NCBI GenBank assembly: GCA_021521415.1
Contig: JAIQDT010009185.1
Coordinates: 17,783-81,782, forward strand
Origin: Bidens hawaiensis
Taxonomy: Eukaryota > Streptophyta > Magnoliopsida > Asterales > Asteraceae
Length of the DNA stretch: 64,000 nt
Direction of reading: 5' to 3'
Shown one piece after another: positions 45,484-58,514 of this stretch. The stretch's first letter is position 1. Each line of letters starts with the position of its first letter. Both the position numbers and the translations under genes were made by a program. Below the pieces are notes generated by a model. The model did not search any database. It saw nothing but the letters and a program-made list of their open reading frames with translations, and had not been told where the DNA came from.

Positions 45484-45703
45484 TAGACATTACCAAATGT
45501 CTCGCCGTGTAGCTCAGTTGATTAAGGAGGCGTAAAACTTAGAATAATAACATATAGATTGTGGGTTCGAAACCGATCCTAAGATCCAATCACCTTGCCG
45601 TTGAGTGAGATTGATTTACTTGTGATGGGTTTGGGACAGTCTGGCGTGGGGCGGTTTGCGTGCCCGGAACAACACGTTTTAGAACAATAGACGTTACCAA
45701 ATG
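45484..45703 (+). mobile_element. tRNA-derived SINE with 16-bp target duplication
   Basis: A 188-bp body (45500-45687) has box A TAGCTCAGTTGATTAAGG at 45510 and box B GGTTCGAAACC at 45564. It is flanked by TAGACATTACCAAATG (45484-45499) and TAGACGTTACCAAATG (45688-45703), a 16-bp duplication with one mismatch. No coding content. Confidence 0.8.
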
Positions 45704-45971
45704 AAAGTAAAATACTACATCTCGTCAAATAAACCATAGTACAATGTCAAAAGCTATTGACTTATCTAGGGCATCTCGTACTCATATTATATCTCAACGG
45801 TAACATATCAAGCATTTAACACTCTAACACCCATTAGTGTCTCACGAAAACATATTAGAAGGGCACCAATGAAGACAAACATTTAACCGGATAGGTAAAG
45901 TACTAGACAGACAAATAATACAAGGAGTCAAGGACAAAGATTTTATAACTTAAAAAAAAAGGCTAAAATAT

Positions 45972-46230
45972 TACTCCCTCCGTCCCATTATAAGTGTCCT
46001 AATTTGATTTTTCAAGTCTTTCTTGTTTAACTTTGACTGACAATATTTATGTTTGTGTTATATAATACTTGATGTAAAATATATGAATGGATTGGGTTTT
46101 AAATGTATTTTACATTGATATAATTTTCATCAAGTATTATATGACACGAACAAAAATATTTACGGTCAATGTTGCAAAAGAAAGACTTGAAAAGTCAAAC
46201 TATGACACTTATAATGGGACGGAGGGAGTA
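45972..46230. mobile_element. Stowaway-type MITE (Tc1/mariner-derived)
   Basis: Inverted ends CTCCCTCCGTCCCATTATAA (from 45974) and its complement (ending 46228) are flanked by TA. Pairing continues far inward, so most of the 255 bp is one long hairpin. Open frames across it are by-products of the palindrome. Confidence 0.92.
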
Positions 46231-46500
46231 ACAGATAATCCTTGTTGTTTAACTATAGTCACAAAAAGGTATATATATAAGTTTGAAGTTACATTTATTT
46301 TGTAACAACTAACAATGCCATTAAGGGTCTCTTTCATCTTGGACAAGTAATTTCCGTAATTTATATTAGTATAACTTATACATAGAAACGTCATACGTAA
46401 CAGTGAGAGCAACAGGTCGCTGGCACCAACAAACGATTTGATCCGAGTGGGTCATAAGCATTGAACCACAACGAAGCAAAAATTGCGGTTAGTTGTCAAA

Positions 46501-47219
46501 ACTATTGAAGAAACACTAAGTTAACCCTTGGTAGGCTTAACCTGATATCTCGACCGATGATGGATTAACACTAATCTAACCCCTGGTGGGCTTAGTTTAA
46601 TGTTTTCCGGTGAGTCGATATTAACAACTGCCATGAATCCTGGCAGCCGTGACCTGCAAAATCCAACACTGTGAGCTCGTTACGAGAAGGTGAATACGAG
46701 GGGTCTTCTCGTAACCACCATTCGGCGTGAGAATCAGTATGGTAAGTGGTGAGTAATTCTTAGAGAGAATGTGGATCCTTTTACCGTTGATTTCTCTCTA
46801 GTATTTATAGCCGAAGAGAAGGAAAATGATCGGGTCAGCTGTCTCACTCAATAGAACATTCTATTCTCATGGTTGAGCATGGTAGCGGCTCCTGATTGGT
46901 CAGCTGGCATATGAAGATCTTTGTCGTGGGCGGGTACAACGCTAGCCTTCTGTGATTGGTCCATCGTGCCATCGTGGGCATTATAGGGATCTAGGCCTGT
47001 GATTGGTCTTTCCTTTCCCTATCCTGTGTCGTCCTCCTTTTTGTCACAACATGGCTACTGTTGAACTCCTTGAATTGTTAAATACTCTTCCGCAGGAAGT
47101 GTATATCTTCGCAATGCGAGTAGTTTGATACTATTTCCTCCGTGGAAGATCTTCCGTGTCGCGAAGGACTTATCTTTGCGGGTCATTTGATACCCTACCT
47201 CCACAAAGACCACAACTAT
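46501..47219 (-). mobile_element. Solo LTR related to the Tat-like element
   Basis: On the minus strand the unit runs from 47214 (TGTGGTC) to 46506 (TTAGTGTTTCTTCA, the same end as the 9.4-kb element) and is flanked by ACTAT (46501-46505 and 47215-47219). It shares CGGCTATAAATA, CTGATTCTCACGCCG, ACGAGCTCAC.GTGT and TTTTGCAGGT with the full LTR, but overall it is diverged and shorter (709 bp). No internal region remains, so it is an intra-element LTR recombination product. Confidence 0.82.
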
Positions 47220-48268
47220 AAAAGATGTTAGGTCACTATATTTCTTTCTAAAAGTGATCACTTTTAGTAGGTTCCTAAAATAAATCATTAGATTTTAGAT
47301 ACCATATAAATAACTTAGAAAATGTTAACAATAGTCCCAAATAGATAGGATGTCAATAAAGGGTAGGGTGGTGAAATATCAAACGCATGTAAATGAGGAT
47401 ATTTATAGCACTAACTTTCATTAAAATTATGTCATGCTTACCTTCTAACCAAACTAAATGGGCTATTTATATAATTTACATTAAGATAAACGAATTTAAC
47501 ATAAAAAAATTTCAGAACCCGGGTGACTATTGTTTAATTACCATACAAATAAGCAATTTTTCGAACAAATGTATTATTCGTGTTAAGTTAACAGATTAAT
47601 ATATATTTGTGATCACATAACTTTTATTGTTTTTTTATTTTGATAATAATTTGTAAGGTGATAACAGACGTACATAACATATTTGAAAACGATTTAAGTA
47701 CCACGTTTCCTGAGCATTGTATATTAAAATAGGTAGAGAATTATAGGTTGACGTGGAATTTGGAAACCTTGCATCTTACGTGAAACCATGTCTTATTTGT
47801 TTACTCCATGAACCATGATCCAAAAAAGAATCAGCATTTTTATATTTGTTTAAAATATATCGTATTTTGTGTTGGTATTATCTTAGAGGTATGTCATTAT
47901 TTATGAAAACGCCTAATTTTTTTAATTATAAGAAATTAGCAGCTACATTTTTTTTGACAAAGTTACAAATTAAAACTATTGGACTAAAATCACATATTTA
48001 GACAAACCACATGGATAAAAACCGCAATTTACTCTTTTTTTTTTAATAACAAATGCTATTCATACCGTCACACTTTACTTTACACCAATAATTTTAAACC
48101 ATTTATTTTTATTTTTTCTAAACGGTTCATTTTCATAACGAAAGTGTTTGATTATATTAAGATTTCTCATTGTATGTTCAATAAACTATTGGACTACTCA
48201 AGCTAATATTTAAACCCACTTTACATGGTCATTCTACTCATATTGTAGCTTTCATATTATTAATTAGG

Positions 48269-48294
48269 CTAGTAACCCGTGTATTACACAGGTT
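48269..48294 (-). mobile_element. Helitron-like 3' terminus
   Basis: Read on the minus strand, a hairpin (AACC.GTGTA/TACAC.GGTT; plus-strand 48274-48294) is followed closely by CTAG, the CTRR end of plant Helitrons. The 5' end was not identified. Confidence 0.5.
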
Positions 48295-49649
48295 AAGAAA
48301 TAATATAATATTAATAAAAAAATGTTTATATATCTGATAGAAGTTATATGTGAAATTAAACATGAAGATATATGTCATAGCATATAAAACAATTATAATT
48401 TATAAAAAAAAATCCATAATGTCAAACAATTTAGTAAGGTATAACAATTTCTCATAAATGAAATTATATATTACACTAAATATTATACTGACGAAGGATT
48501 AGAACATAAACTGTTCATAGAAAAAATGATTCAATGGAAAAAGTTTCCATCGGGTTTGTAAATACATAAATAATGAATTTGACTTTTAAGTTAGAAAATA
48601 CTATCCTTTCAAAATTAACCCGTTTCGACTCAAACCCATTCTGATCATAACTCTTTTTACCCGCCCATTTCGACCTGAACTAATTTGATACTCTGTTAAA
48701 ACAACTTGTTTTGACCCGGACTTATTTTACTCAAAAAACATATTGACCTAAACTTGTTTTGAACCAAACACAAACCTGACCCGCCCATTTAAATTAATAT
48801 ATAATTAGGAATACATGAATAATGAATTTTAAATTTAAGTTAGAAAATACAATGACTTAAAACAACACGATTCGGCCCGTCGAATCATAACCTTCTTTGA
48901 CACACATATTTTGACCGAACTAATTTGATATTCTTTAAAATAACCCATATCGACCTGAACACTTTCCCTTCATAACCTATTTCGAGCCGAACTAATTTTA
49001 CTAAAACACCATTGATCTTAACTAAATATGAGCATGATCCGCCCGCTTAAATTAACAAAAAAATTATGAAGACATGTATAATAAATTTATCTTTGTTTCT
49101 ATATATAAACTTTTATGTAATATTGTAGCTTTTGCATTTGTTTTTTGAGTCATGCAAAGCTAGAGGTTGAATTTTACACACACATATAAAATAATCATGA
49201 CCATATTTTAGTTGAAATTGGTCAAGCTTGCTCAGTCACATATATAGAAACAACCTTAGGCACAACACCATTGGTTATGCCGTTTACCGACTATAAGCGG
49301 ATTGGATTTGTCCATTACAGATTAACCACAACTGTAAAAAAAAGGCAGAAAGAAACTTGAGATAATACATAAGCAATAGTATAAGGGAAAGTTATTCGCA
49401 AAATATTATAAACTGTTTGATAACAAACCGTATACTTGAACCTAAAATATATCAAACTGCTATAATTTCTTTTCATCTACACTCCAATTTTTATGCCCAA
49501 ATGGAGTCAACTTGTACTAGACACTTTTGACCTGTAAATCCGTAACACCTCGTTCAAAAAATTTCAGTCAATAATCAAGCTATTGAAACCGGTCATTCTT
49601 TCTTAGGTAATAACCTAATTGTGGTAATTAGAAACTGTTTATAATATAA

Positions 49650-49678
49650 CTAGGTTAAATACCCGTGTATACACGGGT
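49650..49678 (-). mobile_element. Helitron-like 3' terminus
   Basis: A perfect 18-nt palindrome, ACCCGTGTATACACGGGT (49661-49678), lies eight bases from CTAG (49650-49653), whose minus-strand neighbour is T. The layout matches Helitron ends such as the ATREP type. The 5' end was not identified. Confidence 0.55.
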
Positions 49679-51317
49679 TGGGTAAACTATATTAACAAAA
49701 AACAAAACATTGTGAAATACTTATACTAATTTGACATTAGATGAATGAATGTGAATATGTATTACAACGTTGAATAAAATAAAATTTTCATACAATAAAA
49801 TTAGATAAAGAAAATTAGATGGTAAATTTTCATTAATCTCTAAAAAATTCTCATATACAACATTGTAGTTACCTATTCATTAAATATTAGAAGATTGACT
49901 TCATCTCTAGTTTTAGTCTAGAAAATGCAACATAAATCTCTAAAATCTTTCCTTCTATATAATGTCTAAAATTTATTTAATTAACTTTTTTTTACTAATA
50001 ACACAAGATTGTTACTAAAAACATAAATCATGTATTACTAATATTAATTTGATATAAGGATTTATATTTTTAAGAAGAACAGTGTAAAAAAAGATGGATA
50101 AAACTCATACAAATACTTAAATAAACAATACACAAAGTTTAAATAAATAATATATTATAATGCAATATAAATTAATATTTGGGTTTAACATTTATTACAC
50201 CATATATTAAAAGTTTAAAACAATGCTAATCCACAAAAATTGAGAAAGTGCTTTAAAACATAAAAAACATTATCCTAAATATAAAAAAACAGATTCAATT
50301 TTTCAAAGTAAAAAAGCATCCCAAACAACATGAAACCATTATATGTTTTGGATAACAACGACCATCGGATATATTGTCATATTAACATATTTCCTGAAAA
50401 GGTATTTATCTAGATTTGATGCAAATGAACATGTAATACTGCATGGCTGACAATGAAAATTACCGTTGTTGAATGGTTGTCCAAAACTTATAACAATTAA
50501 ACATTTATTTTTTTTATGTAAAATAAACCGAATAGTAAGATTATACAAAAAATAGATTTTATGCTTTTTAGCATGTTGTTGTTATTGTTATTATGATTTT
50601 ATTTGGAATATAATAGAAGTTATAATTATAGTCGGAAAGTGAAAGATTTTAAAAATTATGAATGATTTTTAAGAATTAAAGTGTTAAATATAGTTTATAA
50701 TTTAAATTAAAAATAAGAAAATACAAAATTTAAAGTATTCACTTTTTAACATGAAATTATTAAGAATATTATTTTGTGTTAGTAATTAAATTGTAAAAAA
50801 ACAATGAAATGTTATACTAAAAATTTAAAACAAATATTGTGAAAGGATATCATTAAGAAACATTCTTTTTGTTAAAATTAAATATTACATGAAAAAAAAC
50901 ATGTTAGAATTATGGTGTTTTGATATGATATAAGGATAGAAAGGGATTAGTTATGGAAGGTCCTAAATGATTTATTTTAATAAAATAATTAGAAATTAAA
51001 TATGAAAAGATAGGGGTGCCTTAGGATAATTAAAGGATATGTGATTGAACCATCATTTTTGTTTATTATAACAGTAGAATTTTAGAAATTCATAATTAAT
51101 TTAATTGAGGCATTTAATAAGTATTAAATAGTAATAAATGCATTAACTTTTATATCATTTAACATAAAAATTTTTAAATTGAAGTAATGTTAATTAAAAA
51201 ATTAGTTAATTATGTGCAATATGTGTAAATGGAAATTAATTAGTTGGCATCCCATGTGGATAATATATTTGAAGGCCATTTGAAAACTTGTATTGCTTTA
51301 ATAAATTAGTTAGATAA

Positions 51318-51808
51318 CTAGTTTTTATCCCTCGTATTACGGGGGCTGTTTTACACTACTCGTTTTTAATATTTATATTTTTTTTGCGTTTAATTTTATT
51401 TAGAGTTTGATGATAAAAAGGTTTCACAAATAACTAAGATTTTATAACCCGGTTTATAAGTTATATGAGTTTGGTAAGACCTAAGACCCGCTTATTTTTT
51501 TACTATAAAATTGTTTCTTAATTATTAATAATATTTTTTTTAAGAAAATCATATAATAATTTTTAGTATGTCCTATTTTATAGGATTTTCACATCAATAA
51601 TTTGGTGAAAATAATTTTTAATTTAATGAGATATTATAACCCGTTTAAGGAATATCTGTGTTTGGTAAGACCCATACCCGTGAATTCAGGTCAAATGCAT
51701 GAGAAACCTCAATTTAAAAATCAAGCAAATATGATGACTCCAAAAAAAGGGGGAGCGACCACTTCACGACACGTAGGATTTTATGTTTTCGTTTATATAT
51801 ATTATAGA
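51318..51808 (-). mobile_element. Candidate short Helitron
   Basis: On the minus strand the 3' end is a CCC.CGTA/TACGGGG hairpin then CTAG (51318-51321), next to T. A possible TC-type 5' end (TCTATAATATATATAAAC, ending 51808) is placed so that insertion would be between A and T. It would be 491 bp, less than 150 bp upstream of the host gene TATA box, so it may influence that promoter. The 5' end is tentative. Confidence 0.4.
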
Positions 51809-51931
51809 TATAGATATAGATATAGATATTTATTATTTGGCTTCTATAAAAACAAAAATAGATCAAGTTACATAATTATAATAAGGTATATATAAAAAAT
51901 CAAAGAATCCCACTCCTCACGCTTCTAACTC

Positions 51932-51939
51932 TATTTAAA
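51932..51939 (+). promoter_or_regulatory. TATA-like box of the glycosyltransferase gene
   Basis: TATTTAAA lies 80 nt upstream of the start codon, with a CT-rich leader after it. Confidence 0.5.
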
Positions 51940-51979
51940 CCTCTATTTTTTTCCACTCTCTCTTTCATAAACCAACACA

Positions 51980-51994
51980 ATGATTTGCACCTAA
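51980..51994 (+). other. Minimal upstream ORF (4 codons)
   Basis: ATG ATT TGC ACC TAA ends 17 nt before the main ATG. If the transcript starts near 51960 it would be the first AUG met by ribosomes and could lower translation. No other evidence of use. Confidence 0.4.
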
Positions 51995-52011
51995 GTTTTA
52001 TAAAAGTTTTC

Positions 52012-55000
52012 ATGGCAGAAATAAGTGGTGGTGGGGAAGGTGGTTCTGCTTCTCTGGCAGCCGTACCCCGAAAACAAGCTTACTTCTCCGGCATGCTTAT
52101 GAAGAACCCCGGTGTACCAATATTCCTTATTGTGTTTTTAGTCACCCTTTTCGTCACAACAGATTTATTCACTCGTTGGGTTGATGTAGTAAGTATATAA
52201 TCTATCATATTTTTTGTTTATAGGTGTTTAAACAATATATATACATAAGTAATTCTTAACACATATAGGTTTATTTGTTGATAATTATGCATTGGTTAAT
52301 TTGACTAAATTTCAATTCATAGTTTTTTCAGAAAAAAATTATTACGTGATGTAACAATATAATTAGGTGGGTAATATATTCATATGATCATGAAAAGTAA
52401 TTTCAATTTTTTTGTTTCATGGCTCATGCTTGATTACTCGCTTTAAACAAGTAAAATCAAATAATATATATGTACGTGTGTTATTTACTATAATTTGTAA
52501 GGTAAAAATTATATGACACTTGTATCATTTCTATCTTTTTTTTTGATAGGTTTTGGCTACAAATGGTTCAGTTATTAAAAAAAATGGTTTGGTTAATTCG
52601 GTAAACATTGTGATCTCATTTCGTTTAATAAATTCAATCAAATTTGGCCAAATAATAAAAAAAACGTGTTAAAATAAAAAAAGAAAATATAATAATTTGT
52701 TTAACATGTAATATATATCATCTATAAAAAGAACAGTATAAAGTGATCCGGTTATTGAAAAGCCGTACATGTCCATAGAATTGAGTTAAATAAATAGTCA
52801 TAACCAAACCACTGGTTTCTAAACCGGTTTAACTATTTGGATTCAGTTGTTTGCTTAAGTTTCATTAATAAGTTTTTCTACTCATCTTTGCATTTTAAAT
52901 AAAAATGTGACAATTATGTTTCTCACTCCATTAACCTTAATTTTTTTTATGAAAAGCAAGTTTGAATAAAAAATACAATCGGGGGCAAGAACAAAATTAC
53001 ATGAATAGAGTTTATGTTTATGTATGTGTAATTTTCCAATAACCTTAATTTATTCGTCCTCAATTTTTTCATTCCTTTAAATCCTCAAATTTTGTATTAT
53101 AAGGATGTTTATGTTTGTGTACGTGTATAGGTATTCAAATATAGTTAACTTTGTGTACATTCAAACATCAAGTAAAACTTTATTTCCTTCCAGTCAGTTA
53201 AATATAAGATTATACAGTGTAATATTCAAAAGAAAACTTTGATTATTTTATTTTCCAAATTTGAATGTATAAAGAAATCTGGATGATATTTATTATATAA
53301 AGTTGAACAATTATTTTAGTGGATGAAAATGACCATTGGACTTTGATTTGTCTAAGAGAGAATTTGACAAAGTAACAATAAAAAGATGCAATTAACTTTA
53401 TTCACATATATAACCAATTAGCAATCGTTAGTCGCTAGTCGTACAGTGGGACAAGACTAACGATTAATTAGTGACTAGTCAAAATTTTTACAATCATACA
53501 TATCACATAAACTATAGAACGATTATATATAAATATTAAAATATATGAATTATAAGATAACAAGAAATTGACAAGTTGACTTTAAGTATTTAATTTCTTC
53601 ACAATTTAATTGCTATCGTTAATAGTCTTGAATTGTTAATGTAGTCTTGTAATTTCTCATCTCAAATTAAATAATGAAATTATAAATAATCTGAGTTTTA
53701 TTTAAATACGGGAAGAAAAATGAGGATAAGATGATTGGGCCCGTCGGCCCAAATGTTTACGATTTAGGTTTGACCTATCAATTAATTCAATGAATAATTT
53801 AAGTTTTAATTATTCTTATAAATTTTATCCAGAATATATTTTACTTTTATAGTTTTTAATATATAACGTTTTGTAAAAAGACTAAATATGTTTTTCTAGT
53901 TTTCATATTATCCAATAATTAAAAAAAAAACCCTTATATGTGTGAGTATATTGGGTATGACTCGTTTTTTTAAGATGTACAACTATTGTAATATCGTATC
54001 TAGCTTTATATAAAACACCATGAAGATACAAAGTTATATGAGAAAAATAAATTGTGTTTGAAAAGATAATAAAAAACTAAAATAATCACATAAAAGGGGC
54101 AAAATGATATCTTATAAGTTATTAAAATATGCAAAAATGATATCTTATAAGTTATTAAAATATGCAAAAATGATATCTTATTACATAGAAACCAACTAAC
54201 ACGTACCCTATTGTTGTGAAGTCTTCAATAACAGCTCAATTTCGTCCAAAAGATATTCTCCCATTCGAAGACACAAACAGTTCAACACCTCAATCATGTC
54301 CCGAATACTTTCGTTGGATTCACGAAGATCTAAAGCCCTGGAAAGCCACCGGAATCACTAGCGAAATGGTTGAAAAAGCTAGACAAAAGGCGCATTTTAG
54401 GTTAATCATCGTCGATGGAAGGCTATACATGGAGAAATACGACTATGTGTTCCAAACTCGAGACGTATTCACCATTTGGGGGATCCTACAACTTCTCGAG
54501 CTCTACCCGGGAAAAGTCCCGGACCTTGACTTGATGTTCATGTGTCACGACTGGCCGTTGATCCTTAAATCTGATTACCCAGACAACAATAGCGTTATAC
54601 CACCGTTGTTCCATTATTGTGGCGATGATTTGACTTATGATATCGTGTTCCCGGATTGGTCCTTCTGGGGTTGGTAATATACACCTTTATAACTAGTGCT
54701 ATGAATTTTAAACACGACACGAAGCTAACACGTAATTGTGGGTTTTGGTTTGGTATAAACAGATTCGTGTCAGTTCCAGGTCGAACACTGGTTCTAGTTA
54801 ACCTAACGGGTTTAGGGGTTGACCCGTTAACCTATTTATTTCCTATTATATATTTTTTTAAATGCTTATTATATAATAAATTAAATTGGTTAAATATGTT
54901 ATGTCAAAATTTAAAACTAAAAGGTAAATCAACATTTTATTTTATAGATAAATGTAAGTGTTTTATGTAAATTGTATTTTTTTTATAAATGTAAACTTGA

Positions 55001-56936
55001 AGCACTAATAGGTAAAAACAATTAAAAAAAATAAATAAATAAATCAACTTTCAGGTAAAATGGGTCGTGTTCATGTTTAAGTGTTTCTCACGATTTATGA
55101 GGTTTCATGACGGAATATGATTTTGCAGGCCGGAAGTGAATATACCGCCATGGGTGAAGCTGGGCAAGGATTTGGAACAAGCGAATCAAAGACAAAAATG
55201 GACGGAAAGAGAACCCTTTGCATACTGGAAAGGGAATACACACACGGGGAAAGCTCGGAAAGACCTTGCGAGGTGCAACTCCGATGGTAAACAAGAATGG
55301 AATGCTAGAATATACCATTTGGTAAATGTTTAAGAACCATTTCACCTATTTGAAATCATCATTTTATTATATTGAATTGAGACATGTTTAGTCTGTCTAA
55401 ACTTATTTAATAAAAAACTTTAATTTGAGCTTTATGTAGTTTTAAACTTCAAACTCAAACGAGGATACTCAACTTAACTAAACATGTTATTTGTATAAAA
55501 ATAATAACTTGTATTCAGTATAACTAATACATTTACATAAACATAATAAATGTTATATTAAATATGCAGTTATGATATAACTAAATAAATATACATATTA
55601 TATTATTATTAATATGTATATTTACATTTATACAAGTAAAATTGCTAAATATCCAGAGAAATAAATGTATTATTATAGTTGTTTTAATGTAAATTTATTT
55701 TGCCAACAATTGCAGGATTGGAGAAAAGGGTTTAAAGAAACAGATTTAGCAAGCCAATGTACCCATAGGTCAGTCAACAACAACTTAATAACTATTACAT
55801 TTTATAGAAAATAAATTTTAGTTAATTTCATTTTCGACGAAATTTTGTAATTACATTGTGCATATTGCATACAGGTACAAAATATATGTTGAAGGAAACT
55901 CATGGTCAGTTAGCGAGAAATATATATTGGCTTGTGACTCGATGAGTCTCGTGATAACTCCTCACTACTATGATTTTTTCTCCAGAGGTTTGATACCGAC
56001 CGTTCATTATTGGCCTATCAATGAGCGTAATAAGTGTAGTTCGATCAAGTTTGCCGTTGACTGGGGAAATAATAACACAGATAAGGTAATCAAACTAATA
56101 ACTGGTTCAACAAATAAATAACTCATCAATGAATTTGAATCACATATGTTACATGTTAAATGAGTTGTTTATGTGTTGACGCGTGACGAGTCAAACTGAT
56201 ATGTAGTTATCGGGGAATTGTGAGTACATGATCACAACCCATTTAAAATGAAATTTTAGGTTTGTATTTAATTATTTTTTGTATATTAATACTCAAGAAT
56301 TACAAATTCACAAACAAATTTATAAACTTATATAAAATAGTAAAACATCATTTTTGCTTCTTTCTTATTTTTAATCTTTGATTTAAATACCCAAAGAATT
56401 TAGGTAATGACAAAAGTATTTTCCTCAAATTTATAAAAGTAAATACTATTTAAATCCATCTTAATTGGGTTATTTAAAAAGCAAATATTATTTACAATAA
56501 TAGGTATTTAAATTTCTTTTCTCAAGACATGAAATACCTACAAGAGCTCTCATTAATTTTAAAAACATACACTTTCTAATATTAACAATTTTCATGTGTA
56601 TAGGCCCAAGAAATTGGAAGAAGAGGAAGTGAATTCATAAAAAAAGAATTACAAATGAGTTTGGTGTATGATTACATGCTCCATCTTTTAACTGAATACT
56701 CAAAGCTTTTCAAATATAAACCAATTGTCACAAAAAATGCAGTTGAAGTTTGTTCATGTTTGGGAAAAGATATGGTGAAAGAGTATAAAGAATTATCAAA
56801 GGTTAAGGTACCATCGAAGGCGAGTCCGTGCATTATGGACCCTCCTTTTGACGATCAACAACTTCAGGCTATACGTGAAAACAAACTAAACTTAACCAGG
56901 CAAGTCGAAGCTTGGGAAGCAGCCGGACACGTATAG
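52012..56936 (+). CDS. GT90 family O-glycosyltransferase (rumi/CAP10-like), six exons
   Basis: Exons 52012-52188, 54222-54673, 55129-55321, 55716-55768, 55875-56085 and 56604-56936 join to 1,419 nt (472 aa) with GT-AG introns and matching phases. Residues about 33-52 (GVPIFLIVFLVTLFVTTDLF) form one membrane anchor after a short cytosolic tail, giving a type II protein probably in ER or Golgi. The catalytic domain shows CPEYFRWIHEDLKPW, VPDLDLMFMCHDWP, FAYWKGNTHTGKARKDL, DLASQCTHRYKIYVEG and SVSEKYILACDSMSLV, then HYYDFFSRGLIPTVHYWPI, all hallmarks of plant rumi-homologue proteins. The family transfers glucose or xylose from UDP-sugars to protein in animals; plant substrates are poorly known and I do not assign one. 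Length is slightly below the usual 500-550 aa because the stem region is short. Intron 1 is 2 kb; its acceptor (TTGTGAAG) is the weakest site. Confidence 0.9.
54101..54183. repeat. 33-bp tandem repeat in intron 1
   Basis: AAAATGATATCTTATAAG starts at 54101, 54134 and 54167 in about 2.5 nearly identical units, ending about 40 bp before the exon 2 acceptor. Confidence 0.85.
54700..55085. repeat. Probable MITE remnant in intron 2
   Basis: Left side TTTTAAACACGACACGAAGC and right side GGGTCGTGTTCATGTTTAAG are inverted relatives, with 'acgggtttaggggttgacccgttaacc' in between. Such CGTGTCGTGTT-ended repeats are common in plant introns. Exact ends are unclear. Confidence 0.4.
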
Positions 56937-57034
56937 TAATGTACATGAAGATGTTTATAGAGATTTTCTTGTTTAATTTTGTTTGTATCAATGTTGTTTT
57001 TGACACTTAATAGGCAAAAATTTGAGTAATACAC

Positions 57035-57040
57035 AATAAA
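57035..57040 (+). terminator. Possible poly(A) signal of the glycosyltransferase gene
   Basis: AATAAA about 100 nt after the stop codon, in an AT-rich 3' UTR. Confidence 0.45.
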
Positions 57041-58436
57041 TAGTTCAAATTTTAGTGTTTGTATTGTTTGATACTTGAAGTTCGGTAAATGAGAATAAAA
57101 TAGTTTACTTCAAGAAAATCGCACGAATTTTACCAATACGAATTAAGGAGTAAAAGGGTTAATTAGTGACGGAGAGACTCGGTTGCTTTGAAGAACCAAT
57201 GTGAAAATCGGAGGCGGGGTCAATGTTGTTCGAGCCATAATATTATCATTGGACAAACTATCGCCTGGGCGTTAATATCTAGCAAAATGAGCAGTCGGAA
57301 TAATAACTGGTTGTCCTCCAAAGCAAAAACCATCGTGCCGGGAGATTTGGGTGGACAAAACCGTCGTGTCGCCTGAATTGGGTGGACAGAACACGTCGTC
57401 CCTCTTAATTTGTGTTGACAAAACACGTTGTCCCTCCCGAAAAAGACGTCACCGACGTGTTTGAAAATGACATTTATGAAATTCTTGATTTGTGGGAGAG
57501 ATTTCATGGATCTCTCTTCAAAAAGGGCAACTTAGAAATATTATCCATCCAATATGTATGCGGTAAGAAGGGGAAATATGACTTTAACATAAGCATATAC
57601 ATTCATTTTCTTAGTTTAATTTACCTAACATCCCAAATTTTGAATTTAAGTTTACAATGATTATTTGAAAATAAGGGTTAAAGCTTTCAAAATGTTTAAA
57701 TAAAACAAAAGTAGAAGTAAAATATATTTTTATATATTTACATAATAGTTGCAGTAGTTTTATAAAGCTTATTATTTTTATATATAAAGTTGTCCAATTA
57801 GTGTGGAAATTGGAAGAAACTACACTTCAGTTACTAAATAAATATAAAAGAGAACCAGAAGGACAAATTTGCAAATTATGAAAGTTTTGAATTATGTAAA
57901 TTATTAGTAGTGTGTTAGCTTGCAAATCATTTATAATTAGTTGACTTCAGCAAGTCAACGGGTCGATAAATGAACACAAGTTGCAATTAAATCTTTTGAC
58001 AAGGTAAGTAAAACTTACCCTATAATTATATACAAGATTATGATTGGCATTTGGTATGTTTATGTTAATTCATGATAATCAAAGTGTAAGGTTAGTTGAA
58101 TGTGTATGAGGTGGGTGTTTGTATAATGTAAAATATATGTATAACAAGATGAACATAAGAGATATATATTGGTTCGGTCTAAATTGACCTACATCCACTC
58201 TCCACAACTATTTATCTTTCTATTAGGTGCTATGACGTCTCCAAAGAAGTGGAGGGCCACAACCACACAACCACAATGCTTAAAGATACAATAAGAGAGT
58301 AATATCAGGAAAATCTAGGGCTTAGCTTGACATATAAAACATCCTCTGACCATTTAATTACTTAAACAACAATTAACTACTTAAACAACTTTTGCTCTAA
58401 CTAGGCTAGTGAGCCACCAACCTCTACTCTAACTTG

Positions 58437-58514
58437 TGTCTAGTAGTACTACTACTTCTAATACTAACAATAACAATAATAGTACTATTATTACTGCTAC
58501 TAATAATAATAATA
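58437..58514. repeat. Trinucleotide-rich (AGT/ACT/AAT) low-complexity tract
   Basis: Imperfect mixture of ACT, AAC and AAT triplets ending in a short AAT run. Confidence 0.7.

Larger units (their letters stand above)
47220..51900. other. AT-rich intergenic stretch with Helitron-like ends
   Basis: No credible gene. Three CTAG-plus-hairpin termini on the minus strand (48269, 49650, 51318) suggest small non-autonomous Helitrons. A phrase resembling 'gacccgcccatttcgacc' recurs around 48600-49030 in diverged form. Confidence 0.5.

Noticed and set aside
46087..46305. 72-codon frame across the Stowaway element
   Set aside because: It is produced by the MITE palindrome and runs out of the element.
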